64,000 bases of DNA from Arcicella sp034931005 (GTDB lineage Bacteria > Bacteroidota > Bacteroidia > Cytophagales > Spirosomataceae): the NCBI RefSeq assembly GCF_034931005.1, contig NZ_JAYGIN010000012.1:62001-126000 (forward strand). The letters are read 5' to 3'. Under the pieces are notes generated by a model. The model made no database searches, was not told where the DNA came from, and saw only the letters and a list, made by a program, of their open reading frames with translations. How positions within the stretch are numbered: the stretch's first letter is position 1; every line of letters starts with the position of its first letter. The position numbers and the translations under genes were made by a program. Shown one piece after another: positions 9,297 through 17,900 of this stretch.

Positions 9297-10268
9297 ATGA
9301 AACACATTTCTATTTTAGTGCCTGAAACGGCTGTCATAGAAGCAGTTGCCGACCCAAATTATATGTTTAAGGCGGTGAACCAGTTTTTGCAAGTATCAGG
9401 AAAATCCGCTTTATTTAAAGTAGAATTGGTTGCAAACTCCAAAAACATAAAGTTAGGGAATAGTTTATTTTCTGTTCATGCTGATAAACTTTTGAGTGAG
9501 GTACAAAAGACCGATTTGATTTTCATTCCTGCCCTTAGTGGTGATTTACCAACGGCAATCGAAATGAATAAAGAGCTAATTCCTTGGATTGTGGAACAAC
9601 ACAAAAACGGAGCAGAAGTGGCTTCCCTTTGCATTGGGGCATTTTTATTGGGTTCAACGGGTTTATTGAACGGCAAAAAATGTTCTACACATTGGAATTC
9701 TGGGAATGAATTTAGAGCGATGTTTCCAGAAGTTGAATTGGTTGATGGAAGTATCATTACCGAAGACCAAGGCATTTACTCGAGTGGAGGTGCAAATTCT
9801 TACTGGAATTTACTGTTGCATTTAGTGGAAAAATACACCGACCGAGACACGGCAATTTTGGCGGCGAAATATTTTGCGATTGATATTGACAGAGACAGTC
9901 AATCTTCGTTTATGATGTTTCAAGGGCAAAAAGACCACAAAGATGAAGAAATCAAGAAAGCCCAAGAATATATTGAAGAGCATTTTCAAGAGAAAATTAC
10001 GGTTGAACAATTAGCCGAAAAATTTGCCATCGGTCGCAGAAGTTTTGAACGAAGATTTAAAAAAGCTACCAATAATACCGTCGTTGAATATACCCAAAGA
10101 GTAAAAATTGAAGCCGCCAAAAGAAGTTTTGAAAGTAGCCGAAAAAATATCAACGAAGTCATGTTTGATGTAGGATATACCGATACGAAGGCGTTTAGAG
10201 ATATTTTCAAAAAAGTAACTGGAATGACACCGATTGAATATCGAAATAAATATAATAAACAAACGTAA
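9297..10268 (+). CDS. GlxA-family transcriptional regulator (DJ-1/PfpI + AraC)
   Basis: A 323-residue protein. The N-terminal DJ-1/PfpI amidotransferase-like domain (about 1-190) has the nucleophile-elbow motif ASLCIGAFLLG (Cys about 112) and HWNSGNEF. The C-terminal AraC double helix-turn-helix (about 220-318) has ITVEQLAEKFAIGRRSFERR and the signature YTDTKAFRDIFKKVTGMTP. Proteins of this type act as DNA-binding activators. It is divergent from the SRPBCC-VOC operon across a 273-bp gap and is a candidate regulator of it. Its stop codon overlaps the left end of a dispersed repeat. Confidence 0.92.
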   Translation: MKHISILVPETAVIEAVADPNYMFKAVNQFLQVSGKSALFKVELVANSKNIKLGNSLFSVHADKLLSEVQKTDLIFIPALSGDLPTAIEMNKELIPWIVEQHKNGAEVASLCIGAFLLGSTGLLNGKKCSTHWNSGNEFRAMFPEVELVDGSIITEDQGIYSSGGANSYWNLLLHLVEKYTDRDTAILAAKYFAIDIDRDSQSSFMMFQGQKDHKDEEIKKAQEYIEEHFQEKITVEQLAEKFAIGRRSFERRFKKATNNTVVEYTQRVKIEAAKRSFESSRKNINEVMFDVGYTDTKAFRDIFKKVTGMTPIEYRNKYNKQT

Positions 10269-10421
10269 CTTTAAAGAGTTTGTCGCAAGATAAAATTAGA
10301 CCACGGATAATACAGATTCACACTGGGACGATTTCTATGGTAAAATCAAGAATAATCTGATTGTGCGTCCCAGTGTAAATCCGTCGAATCTGTTAAATCT
10401 GTGGTCTAATCCTTTATAGTT
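10267..10421. repeat. Dispersed palindromic element, copy 1 (155 bp)
   Basis: Closely similar to 40583-40759. It has terminal inverted repeats beginning AACTTTAAAG / CTTTATAGTT and an inner inverted pair GACCAC / GTGGTC and CACTGGGACG / CGTCCCAGTG. This copy lacks about 17 bp near its right end compared with the second copy. No open reading frame. Confidence 0.85.
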
Positions 10422-10449
10422 CAGTAAACAGCTTAATAAACTCAAAACG

Positions 10450-11604
10450 ATGAAAAGAATCCAAACCATTGATTTTGTAAGAGGTTTAGTCATGCTCATC
10501 ATGGCAATTGACCATATCCGTGATTTAATGTACATCAGCACAGGTTTGCAAGACCCCACTGACCTCACGAAGACTACCGTTGGGCTTTTTTTTACCCGTT
10601 GGATAACGCATTTATGTGCCGCTACATTTGTGTTTTTGTCGGGTTCATCGGCGTATTTTTCATTTCAAAAACAGCAAAATATCGCTGAAAGCAGACGTTT
10701 TTTGTTGACCAGAGGTTTATGGTTAATTTTTCTGGAATTTACCGTTATCACCTTTGCCATTTGGTCTGATATTCAGTTTAGAACCTTCCTTTTTCAAGTC
10801 ATTGCTGCCATCGGTTTTAGCTTCATAATTCTTTCATTTTTACTGAAATTAAAACCCAAGACACTCGGAATTATTGGGTTAATAATCATTTTTGGACATA
10901 ATGCCTTGCAAGGAATTTCATTGGGGCAAAATCCTGCTTTAAACTTCATTGCTTCGCTTTTATTTGGCGGAGGAGCAGCTCAATTGCCCAATACCATGCT
11001 CGTGATTGGCTATCCAATTATTCCTTGGTTGGGCATTATGTTGGCGGGTTTTGGCTTTGGACAATTTTTAGAACAACCCGACAGACAAAAACGACTTTGG
11101 CAATTAAGTGCGGGAATGATTACACTTTTTATCGTACTGAGATTCTCGAATATTTACGGCGACCCCGTAAAATGGTCGGTACAAAAAGATGCTCTTTTTA
11201 CGTTTTTATCCTTCATAAATGTTACTAAATATCCGCCTTCGTTGCTTTACGTATTGATAACTTTAGGAATTTCTATCTCCATTTTGGCATTGACCGAAGG
11301 CATGAAAAACAAGTTTATTGATATTGTGAAGGTGTATGGAAAAGTGCCTCTGTTTTATTATTTAATTCATTGGTATTCCATTCGTTTTCTGACAATTGGT
11401 TTGATGTTTTTACAAGGTTATTCTTGGAAAGATTTTGTCTTTGGAACATTTGAATTTGGCAAACCCAAAGGGCTTTCGGGCGTAGAATTACCAATGATTT
11501 ACGCTATTTGGTTTGGACTAATTGTGGCACTTTATCCATTGTGTAAATGGTACGGAGCTTACAAACTGGCTCATCCTGAGAAAAAATGGTTAAGATATTT
11601 GTAG
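10450..11604 (+). CDS. DUF1624 / HGSNAT-like multi-pass membrane protein
   Basis: A 384-residue integral membrane protein with about ten hydrophobic helices. The first helix carries IDFVRGLVMLIMAIDHIRD, diagnostic of the DUF1624 family related to the catalytic domain of heparan-alpha-glucosaminide N-acetyltransferase. The Asp-His pair in that helix (DHIRD) matches the conserved active-site region. A second hallmark is PLFYYLIHWY near residue 300. A membrane acyltransferase role acting on a sugar or lipid is a reasonable family-based guess; the substrate is unknown. Confidence 0.85.
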   Translation: MKRIQTIDFVRGLVMLIMAIDHIRDLMYISTGLQDPTDLTKTTVGLFFTRWITHLCAATFVFLSGSSAYFSFQKQQNIAESRRFLLTRGLWLIFLEFTVITFAIWSDIQFRTFLFQVIAAIGFSFIILSFLLKLKPKTLGIIGLIIIFGHNALQGISLGQNPALNFIASLLFGGGAAQLPNTMLVIGYPIIPWLGIMLAGFGFGQFLEQPDRQKRLWQLSAGMITLFIVLRFSNIYGDPVKWSVQKDALFTFLSFINVTKYPPSLLYVLITLGISISILALTEGMKNKFIDIVKVYGKVPLFYYLIHWYSIRFLTIGLMFLQGYSWKDFVFGTFEFGKPKGLSGVELPMIYAIWFGLIVALYPLCKWYGAYKLAHPEKKWLRYL

Positions 11605-11913
11605 CGATAATATAGGTTATTAAGAACAAAAAATCTAATAAGCACTCATTATTATTTATAAGAAAGCAGATTCAACAACTTTCTAAAAGTTGTTGAATCT
11701 CAAATCTCACGCTATATTTTTAGAGATAAACAAGGAAGCCCAAACCCCAATCAACCAATCCCCAATTTTCAATAACTCCCCGACTTCTTTAAAAATTTAT
11801 GAATGTATTGAGCAATTCTGTATTTTTGTGAAAAATTAGACGTAACACAGGCTTTCGCTTGTAATAACTCGTGAATGAGACAGATTGGAAATCTGTCCTA
11901 CGGTAATAAAAGT
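11605..11913. repeat. Repeat-rich gap upstream of aspS
   Basis: This 309-bp gap holds three things. A 14-bp perfect hairpin lies at 11669-11699 (loop CTA). A run of 7-nt words of the CCCCAAT / CCAATCA type lies at about 11729-11780. A REP-like pair of short palindromes lies at about 11843-11903 (ACAGGCTTTCGCTTGT and GACAGATTGGAAATCTGTC). TATTTTTG at 11821-11828 matches the Bacteroidota -7 promoter element and probably drives aspS. Confidence 0.7.
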
Positions 11914-13677
11914 ATGCTCAGAACACATAATAACGGCGAACTCCGCCTCGCTCATGTAAACCAAACCGTAACATTGTGCGGTTGGGTACAACGCACCCGT
12001 GACAAGGGAGGTATGATTTGGATTGACCTTCGTGACCGCTACGGTATCACGCAATTAATGCTCGAAGAAGGCAAAACACCTAAAGAAGTTTTAGACTTAG
12101 CTCGTACTTTCGGACGTGAATTTGTTATCTCGGCAACGGGAGTTGTGGTTGAACGTCTTTCAAAGAATGACAAAATCGCTACGGGAGATATTGAAATTAG
12201 AGTTTCTGAAATAAGTATTTTAAATCCAGCGAAATTACCTCCATTCTTAATCGAAGATGATACCGACGGTGGAGATGATTTACGTATGAAATATCGCTAC
12301 CTTGATTTACGCCGTAATCCTGTTCGTGCCAACTTACAGTTACGTCACCAAGTAGCTCGTTTTACTCGTGATTATCTTGATAATCAAGATTTTATCGAAG
12401 TAGAAACGCCTGTGTTGATTAAGTCAACGCCTGAAGGAGCAAGAGATTTTGTGGTGCCTTCACGGATGAATCCGGGTGAATTTTACGCTTTGCCACAGTC
12501 GCCACAAACGTTCAAGCAATTATTGATGGTTTCTGGTTTCGACCGTTACTACCAAATCGTAAAATGTTTCCGTGACGAAGATTTACGTGCTGACCGTCAG
12601 CCAGAATTTACGCAAATCGACTGCGAAATGTCTTTCATCGAACAAGAAGACGTTTTGAATATGTTTGAAGGTTTAATTCGTCATCTTTTCACGAAAGTAA
12701 AAGGAATGGATTTAGGCGAAGTTTCACGTATGACTTACGCTCATGCGATGAAATATTACGGTTCAGACAAACCAGATATTCGTTTTGATATGAAGTTTGT
12801 TGAATTGAAAAGCGAAGAAGTTGATTTAGTTTCGGGTAAAGATTTCGCCGTTTTTGATGCTGCTAATACGGTTGTGGGTATCAATGCAAAAGGTTGTGCA
12901 GAATACACTCGTAAGCAAGTTGATGAATTAACGGAATTTGTAAAACGTCCACAAATTGGAGCAAAAGGCTTGATTTACTTCCGTTATAACAACGACGGAA
13001 CGTTAAAATCATCGGTTGATAAATTCTATTCGGAGGAAGATTTGAAGAAATGGGCTGAGGCTTTCGGAGCAGAGAAAGGAGATTTGATTTTAATTCTTCC
13101 TGGAGACGGTGACAAAGTTCGTAAGCAATTAAACGAATTACGTTTAGAAATGGGTAATCGTTTGGGACTTCGTGACCCTAAAAAATACGCTGCTCATTGG
13201 GTTATCGACTTCCCGTTATTGGAATACGGTGAAGAAGAAGACCGTTGGTTTGCCATGCACCACCCATTCACGAGTCCGAAACCAGAAGATATTCAATATT
13301 TGGAATCGGGAGATTTAGGAAAAATTAGAGCCAATGCTTACGACTTAGTAATCAACGGTGTAGAAGTGGGCGGAGGTTCAATTCGTATTTTCCAAAAAGA
13401 CTTACAAGCCAAAATGTTTGAAGTGTTAGGATTCTCGGACGAAGAAGCAAAACACCAATTCGGTTTCTTGATGGATGCTTTTGAATACGGAGCTCCACCA
13501 CACGGAGGTTTAGCATTCGGTTTCGACCGTCTTTGCTCATTATTCGGTGGTTCAGATTCAATCCGTGACTTCATCGCCTTCCCGAAAAACAACTCAGGAC
13601 GTGACGTAATGATTGATTCACCATCAACGATTGACGACAAGCAATTGAATGAATTGAAAATCAGAACAGTAGTGTAA
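11914..13677 (+). CDS. aspS: Aspartyl-tRNA synthetase
   Basis: A class IIb aminoacyl-tRNA synthetase of 587 residues, the usual size for the bacterial type with an inserted GAD domain. It charges tRNA-Asp. Visible parts are an N-terminal OB fold for the anticodon (CGWVQRTRDKGG), motif 2 (CFRDEDLRADRQPEFTQID) and motif 3 (GLAFGFDRL). I placed the start at 11914 (MLRTHNNGELR). An in-frame upstream ATG at 11875 would add 13 residues encoded by a REP-like palindrome, which is not conserved coding sequence. The stop codon lies at the left edge of a 169-bp tandem duplication. Confidence 0.97.
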   Translation: MLRTHNNGELRLAHVNQTVTLCGWVQRTRDKGGMIWIDLRDRYGITQLMLEEGKTPKEVLDLARTFGREFVISATGVVVERLSKNDKIATGDIEIRVSEISILNPAKLPPFLIEDDTDGGDDLRMKYRYLDLRRNPVRANLQLRHQVARFTRDYLDNQDFIEVETPVLIKSTPEGARDFVVPSRMNPGEFYALPQSPQTFKQLLMVSGFDRYYQIVKCFRDEDLRADRQPEFTQIDCEMSFIEQEDVLNMFEGLIRHLFTKVKGMDLGEVSRMTYAHAMKYYGSDKPDIRFDMKFVELKSEEVDLVSGKDFAVFDAANTVVGINAKGCAEYTRKQVDELTEFVKRPQIGAKGLIYFRYNNDGTLKSSVDKFYSEEDLKKWAEAFGAEKGDLILILPGDGDKVRKQLNELRLEMGNRLGLRDPKKYAAHWVIDFPLLEYGEEEDRWFAMHHPFTSPKPEDIQYLESGDLGKIRANAYDLVINGVEVGGGSIRIFQKDLQAKMFEVLGFSDEEAKHQFGFLMDAFEYGAPPHGGLAFGFDRLCSLFGGSDSIRDFIAFPKNNSGRDVMIDSPSTIDDKQLNELKIRTVV

Positions 13678-14005
13678 CACAGACTTCAGTCTGTAAGTGT
13701 GATAAATAGCACGCAGATGACGCAGATACTTCGTAACGCCGATTTTTACAGATTTTTATCTGCGAAAATTAGCGTTTGAAAATCAGCGTTATCTGCGTGC
13801 TATTCTTTTTTGCTTTATTTACAAAGATTGGATAACAGTAGTGTAACACAGACTTCAGTCTGTAAGTGTGATAAATAGCACGCAGATGACGCAGATACTT
13901 CGTAACGCCGATTTTTACAGATTTTAATCTGCGAAAATCAGCGTTTGAAAATCAGCGTTATCAGCGTGCTATTCTTTTTTGTATTATTTGCAAAGATTGG
14001 ATAAC
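13665..14005. repeat. Tandem duplication, 2 x 169 bp, including the aspS stop codon
   Basis: Two nearly identical copies (13665-13833 and 13834-14005) differ at only a few positions. Each starts with the last codons and stop of aspS (AACAGTAGTGTAA), continues through the palindrome ACAGACTTCAGTCTGT, then a long imperfect inverted repeat bounded by AATAGCACGCAGAT / ATCTGCGTGCTATT in copy 1 (ATCAGCGTGCTATT in copy 2), and ends in AAAGATTGGATAAC. No gene lies in 13678-14089. Confidence 0.95.
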
Positions 14006-14089
14006 TTGTTTGAAAAGGGCGTTGCTGTCGCACGATGGCTGGTCGGGAGACACAGCCACGGGACGGTATCAGCCAAGAAATTAGAAATA

Positions 14090-14530
14090 ATGAAGCAATA
14101 TCTTAATACTAAAACTGTAACAATTGGATTAACGTTCCTTTTTGTGTTGTCTATTCTATACACTTTTTTTGTGCCAGAATATATTTTCACACACTACAAA
14201 TTACCAGACTGTAAAACGGAATTAACCAAAATAGAATTTACAGGATTTAGATACGATAAAAAAATAAAATTTGATAGAGAGTTATTCTTTGTTTACGGTT
14301 TTTATGAAGAAAATGAAATCCCTCAAAATGCCTATGAATTGAGCAATTTTTCGGGTTTTGATTCCATTTTTGAAATGAATGTAACTTGTTCAAATGATAC
14401 AATTATACTCAATCATATTTATGGATTAAAGCAAGTAGGGAATCCTAAAAAGTTAATAGCGAGGCAATTAGAGAATATAGAATATATAAAACTTCGAGAG
14501 AAAGGGGGGCTTTTGATTGTAAGTGAATGA
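14090..14530 (+). CDS. Hypothetical membrane-anchored protein
   Basis: A 146-residue protein starting at 14090 (MKQYLNTKTV). The frame stays open upstream to 13979, but that part runs through the tandem repeat and a GC-rich patch and looks non-coding. One membrane helix lies at about residues 10-30 (IGLTFLFVLSILYTFFV), followed by a polar extracytoplasmic domain of about 115 residues with many charged residues. I recognise no family. Its isolation between repeat blocks suggests an accessory gene. Confidence 0.55.
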   Translation: MKQYLNTKTVTIGLTFLFVLSILYTFFVPEYIFTHYKLPDCKTELTKIEFTGFRYDKKIKFDRELFFVYGFYEENEIPQNAYELSNFSGFDSIFEMNVTCSNDTIILNHIYGLKQVGNPKKLIARQLENIEYIKLREKGGLLIVSE

Positions 14531-14744
14531 AATATAAAAGCCTGTTTCCGCCGTTGATTTCTATGACTCGAATCTTATAATCTTCAAATCATAAAAATCA
14601 TAGTGCAAAATAGATGAACTATGATTTGTTGGATTAAGAGATTAAAGGATTTCCATGACTCGAATCTTACAATCATAAAAATCATAGTGCAAACAAAATT
14701 AAATTCTCCGTAACCTTTCCAAGCAAACCAGCATCTAAACAAAT
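14531..14744. repeat. Short direct repeats (ATGACTCGAATCTTA...ATCATAAAAATCATAGTGCAAA)
   Basis: Two copies of a block of roughly 45 bp at about 14566-14609 and 14650-14693 share TATGACTCGAATCTTA or CATGACTCGAATCTTA and CATAAAAATCATAGTGCAAA. The gap contains no gene. Confidence 0.75.
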
Positions 14745-15314
14745 GTGAAGACCAACGAAACAGATAATTCTATCATTGAACGTATTTTGTCTGGCGATAA
14801 GTCGGGGTACAAAGACCTTGCTAATCGCCATAAAGACTATGCGTTTACGGTGGCGTATAAAATTGCAGGAACACGTGAAGATGCCGAAGAAATTGCTCAA
14901 GATGCCTTTATTCAAGCTTTTCAGGCATTGCCAAATTTTAATCAAGAATCAAAGTTCACAACTTGGTTTTATAGAATTGTCTTCAATGCCGCATTGATGT
15001 TTAAGCGTAAAAATCGAATCCATACAGAAGATATTGAAGCCTCACAATCAGCTCAATTTGTTTCAGCCGATACCGACAATGACCTAAAAATCAAGGAACA
15101 AAGAAAATATATTCAGCAAGCCCTCAATCATTTACCGCCCGACGACGTTACGATAATAACCTTATTTTATCTAAAAGAACAATCTTTAGAAGAAATAGCC
15201 CAAGTAGTAGGAGTTTCTGCCGAAACGATAAAAGTAAAACTTTGTCGAGCCAGAAAAAAGCTGGCAGAAGAAATGAAAAAGATTTTAGGAGGCGAAGTAA
15301 AAACATTAATATAA
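14745..15314 (+). CDS. ECF-type RNA polymerase sigma factor
   Basis: A 189-residue sigma-70 family protein with region 2 (about 25-95: DYAFTVAYKIAGTREDAEEI, DAFIQAFQALPNF, FTTWFYRIVFNAA) and region 4 (about 125-180: LPPDDVTIITLFYLKEQSLEEI, VSAETIKVKLCRARKKL). The translated start is read as GTG at 14745 (encoded 'gtgaagac'). It is followed by a small two-helix membrane protein with the same orientation, the usual arrangement for a sigma/anti-sigma pair. The regulon cannot be deduced here. Confidence 0.93.
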   Translation: MKTNETDNSIIERILSGDKSGYKDLANRHKDYAFTVAYKIAGTREDAEEIAQDAFIQAFQALPNFNQESKFTTWFYRIVFNAALMFKRKNRIHTEDIEASQSAQFVSADTDNDLKIKEQRKYIQQALNHLPPDDVTIITLFYLKEQSLEEIAQVVGVSAETIKVKLCRARKKLAEEMKKILGGEVKTLI

Positions 15315-15316
15315 AG

Positions 15317-15383
15317 TAGGACAGGTTTCCAACCTGTCAATCAATATAATTTTATTGACAGGCTGGAAACCTGTCCTACTAAA
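15317..15383. repeat. REP doublet (REPIN-like) between sigma factor and partner gene
   Basis: Two hairpins (GGACAGGTTTCCAACCTGTC and GACAGGCTGGAAACCTGTC) lie in mirror orientation with outer ends AGTAGGACAGG / CCTGTCCTACT, separated by an AT-rich spacer of about 20 bp. The same family recurs at 24306-24424. Confidence 0.85.
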
Positions 15384-15386
15384 AAC

Positions 15387-15857
15387 ATGAAAGACGAAGA
15401 TATTTTTGATATTCTTGACGGTATTGCTTCAGAAGAAACAATGCGTCAGCACCATAAAATGCTTGTTGAAAATGCCGAATATCAAGCTATTTTCAACGAA
15501 TACGCACAAACTCACGCATTATTAATGGATGTGAGCATAGAAAAAACTGCCGTAGATTTTACCGATAAACTCATCGACCGTTGGGAGGTTTCGCAAGAAG
15601 TTGTAAACGTTCGTAAAACAAGTAAACTGCCGTTTTATTTCTTAATATTAATGACAATTTCATTAGTTTGTCTATTTATTGCAGCTTTACCAATGTTAAA
15701 TAGCCAAGCAGTCCAAGTTGACTTGAGCAAGCCATTAAGAATTTTACAAGACAAAGATTTCACTCGTTTATTCCTAATAATCAATGCCTTAGTTGTTTTA
15801 TTTTTCATTGACAAACGAGTTTTAAAGCCTTATTTTCAACGTAAAATGGGTGTGTAA
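15387..15857 (+). CDS. Putative anti-sigma factor, membrane protein
   Basis: A 156-residue protein. An N-terminal cytoplasmic part (about 1-75; EDIFDILDGIASEETMRQHH) resembles the start of zinc-less anti-sigma domains. Two membrane helices follow at about 80-103 (FYFLILMTISLVCLFIAALP) and 125-142 (FLIINALVVLFFI). Position directly after an ECF sigma gene, in the same direction and with matching topology, supports an anti-sigma role; this is inference from context. No zinc-binding HxxxCxxC motif is present. Confidence 0.7.
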   Translation: MKDEDIFDILDGIASEETMRQHHKMLVENAEYQAIFNEYAQTHALLMDVSIEKTAVDFTDKLIDRWEVSQEVVNVRKTSKLPFYFLILMTISLVCLFIAALPMLNSQAVQVDLSKPLRILQDKDFTRLFLIINALVVLFFIDKRVLKPYFQRKMGV

Positions 15858-15861
15858 AACA

Positions 15862-15892
15862 AAAACGGCAACCTTTTGAAGATTGCCGTTTT
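15862..15892. terminator. Bidirectional terminator between anti-sigma and rubredoxin-domain genes
   Basis: The inverted repeat AAAACGGCAA / TTGCCGTTTT with an 11-nt loop, A tract on one side and T tract on the other, lies 5 nt after the + strand stop and 20 nt from the convergent gene's stop. Confidence 0.85.
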
Positions 15893-15912
15893 AATATCTT
15901 TATTCTCAAAAT

Positions 15913-17370
15913 CTACACCAATAACGCATCCACTTTCACTTCTGCAAATTCCTCTTTGGCTGCTTCACAAACTGGACAACAATAATCATTCGGTAAATCT
16001 GTAAACTTCACCCCTACCGCAATATTATTGACTGAATCGCCAAAACGTTCATCATAAACGGTAAAACAAACTTTGCATTGATGCACCTTAATCAATTGTA
16101 AATCAGAAGCTTTACGCTCTTTTTCTTTAACCACCGTAACTTCTTGCTTTGAACTTAAAGCATAAAAACGCTTTGAAAGTCGTTGCAAAATTTCTGGAAC
16201 ATGGGCTTTATTGACACCTTTTTCAAAAAGTATTAACTCACGAGTATTTGGGTTAAAATCAACGGTATGGTAAATATCAAAAACGCTTGAAAGTCCATTG
16301 AAAATATTGCGTTTTTTAATCACAACAGAACCAAAAACTTCTGATTTGGGGCGAGTTTGTACGGCAAAACTCAAACCAAAAGTACGAACATCCTCATCGT
16401 CAAATTCTCTAATAATTGATTTTTTCAAAGCCAATCCTTCTGGCGAAAGGTCTTCTACTTGCCAATTCAATTCGTTGGCGGCATGACGCACGTTAATGGT
16501 ATGCTTACCCAAAAGCTCATCCCAAAGATTTCGATGTTTCTTCTCAATACCTTTGATAATCAGCGACTTCCAAGGTGTAATGCAAATTTGACCTACTTTT
16601 GTTTCAAGACAAACTTGACAAATATCCTGAAGAAAATCTACCGAGAAAGTTTCATTTCTACGATAAATCCCTAACCAAGTTTTATCCCCGTAGCGATTAA
16701 AACCTTCATAATACGGCAATGAAAATTTAGGAAGTTTCAAGTCTTCTGGAATCACCTGCGAGATAATTTCTCCTTGGGCAATTACTTTTTCATACACTTC
16801 ATTTTCGTCCATTTCTGGATTATTCCAAATTACTTCTTCGATTCTTTTAGAAATTTTAGGGATTTCTAAAGTATAAATCAAAATCGGGAAACGAAAAATT
16901 CTGTTCGTTTGCTTTGGACGTACATATAAGTACCAAAAATTTTGAGTATTTGAAGCAATGAAATTAAGATTACCTGTGAAAAATGGTGTAAAGGACTGCT
17001 GAAAATCAGAAATATTGACTTTTAGTTTGGGCTGATAATCAAAGCCATCAAAAATATCTTTATAAATACCTTCCGAAATCCATTGCCCCGTCGGGAATAC
17101 TTCTTCTGCACAATAAGAAGAAATAATATTAGGAAAATCATCTGAATCGACCTCAAAGTCAATATTAGAAATATCCAATTTATTCTTTAAATCAAATATT
17201 CCTGTACCACGCACTGTTTCAGCCTTTACATACATTAATAATTGTTGCCTTGCTCCAAAACTAATATCCCTTACACCCGCTTCACGAGCTGCGGAAAGTA
17301 TGTATTGTAAAGTACCTGGAGAAACAATTCCTCCCATCAAGTTTATTTTTAATAACGAATAGTCTTTCAT
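15913..17370 (-). CDS. Siroheme-reductase-like protein fused to a C-terminal rubredoxin
   Basis: A 485-residue protein. The N-terminus (GGIVSPGTLQYILSAAREAG, ISFGARQQLLMYV) looks like the ferredoxin-like half domain of nitrite/sulfite reductases, and GQICITPWKSLIIKG near residue 270 matches the second such half domain. The paired motifs CX5C and CX3C that bind the Fe4S-siroheme in true reductases are absent. The C-terminus is a clear rubredoxin: C432-K-V-C435 and C465-P-V-C468, with YCCPVC typical of the family. It is separated from the fused nitrate reductase by one small secreted-protein gene and is transcribed in the same direction. I infer an electron carrier or accessory factor for nitrate/nitrite reduction; it is unlikely to be a catalytic siroheme enzyme. 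Confidence 0.8.
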   Translation of the reverse strand: MKDYSLLKINLMGGIVSPGTLQYILSAAREAGVRDISFGARQQLLMYVKAETVRGTGIFDLKNKLDISNIDFEVDSDDFPNIISSYCAEEVFPTGQWISEGIYKDIFDGFDYQPKLKVNISDFQQSFTPFFTGNLNFIASNTQNFWYLYVRPKQTNRIFRFPILIYTLEIPKISKRIEEVIWNNPEMDENEVYEKVIAQGEIISQVIPEDLKLPKFSLPYYEGFNRYGDKTWLGIYRRNETFSVDFLQDICQVCLETKVGQICITPWKSLIIKGIEKKHRNLWDELLGKHTINVRHAANELNWQVEDLSPEGLALKKSIIREFDDEDVRTFGLSFAVQTRPKSEVFGSVVIKKRNIFNGLSSVFDIYHTVDFNPNTRELILFEKGVNKAHVPEILQRLSKRFYALSSKQEVTVVKEKERKASDLQLIKVHQCKVCFTVYDERFGDSVNNIAVGVKFTDLPNDYCCPVCEAAKEEFAEVKVDALLV

Positions 17371-17900
17371 GATACTTTTCTGGTTAATATTCTACATTAT
17401 TAAATCGTTATCCTTACCCCAAAGTTAGTAATAATTACTTAATATACTGAAAATCAGAATAATGTATTTGACAATTTTTACATATCACTTTTCTAACAAT
17501 TAATATAAATCTGATTTTCAGAATAGTATTATTTCGTGAAATATGATTTTTTTTAGAAGAACTTTCTTGAAAAAGTTAAAATTTTACTCCTTTTGTGCTT
17601 GCGAATCAAAAACTATTTTCTAAGTTTACATCGTCAAACGATTGACACAGATGTATTTCTGAGCTTTTAATTGAATTTAAAAACAAGTTTTGTAACCTTG
17701 TGAATTCATTTTTTGACAAATAAATATCTTTAGCAAAGTAACGTTCGAGTTAAAAATATTTTAGATTTCAGAAAAATAAATTCTTAGAAATATACAAATT
17801 TAGTTTAACAAATAAATCTATCAATCGGGTGTTTAACATTATAGTTTTAATAGACTAAAAACAAGTTAAATTTCCCATAAATAATAAAACATTTAATATC
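17371..17900. other. 530-bp divergent intergenic region
   Basis: An AT-rich gap between the divergent rubredoxin-fusion gene and a small secreted protein gene. On the minus strand near 17411-17420 there is CTTTGGGGTAAG, which could form a 3-bp stem with a six-base loop, far weaker than the hairpins at the other nitrate genes. TATCTTTA at 17725-17732 resembles a -7 element for the + strand gene. I see no further gene. Confidence 0.5.

Noticed and set aside
11875..11913. Upstream ATG extending AspS by 13 residues
   Set aside because: The added codons come from a REP-like palindrome (GACAGATTGGAAATCTGTC), and AspRS proteins normally start near MLRTHNNGEL.
13665..14005. CRISPR array
   Set aside because: Only two long units (169 bp) directly adjoining, without spacers; no cas gene nearby.
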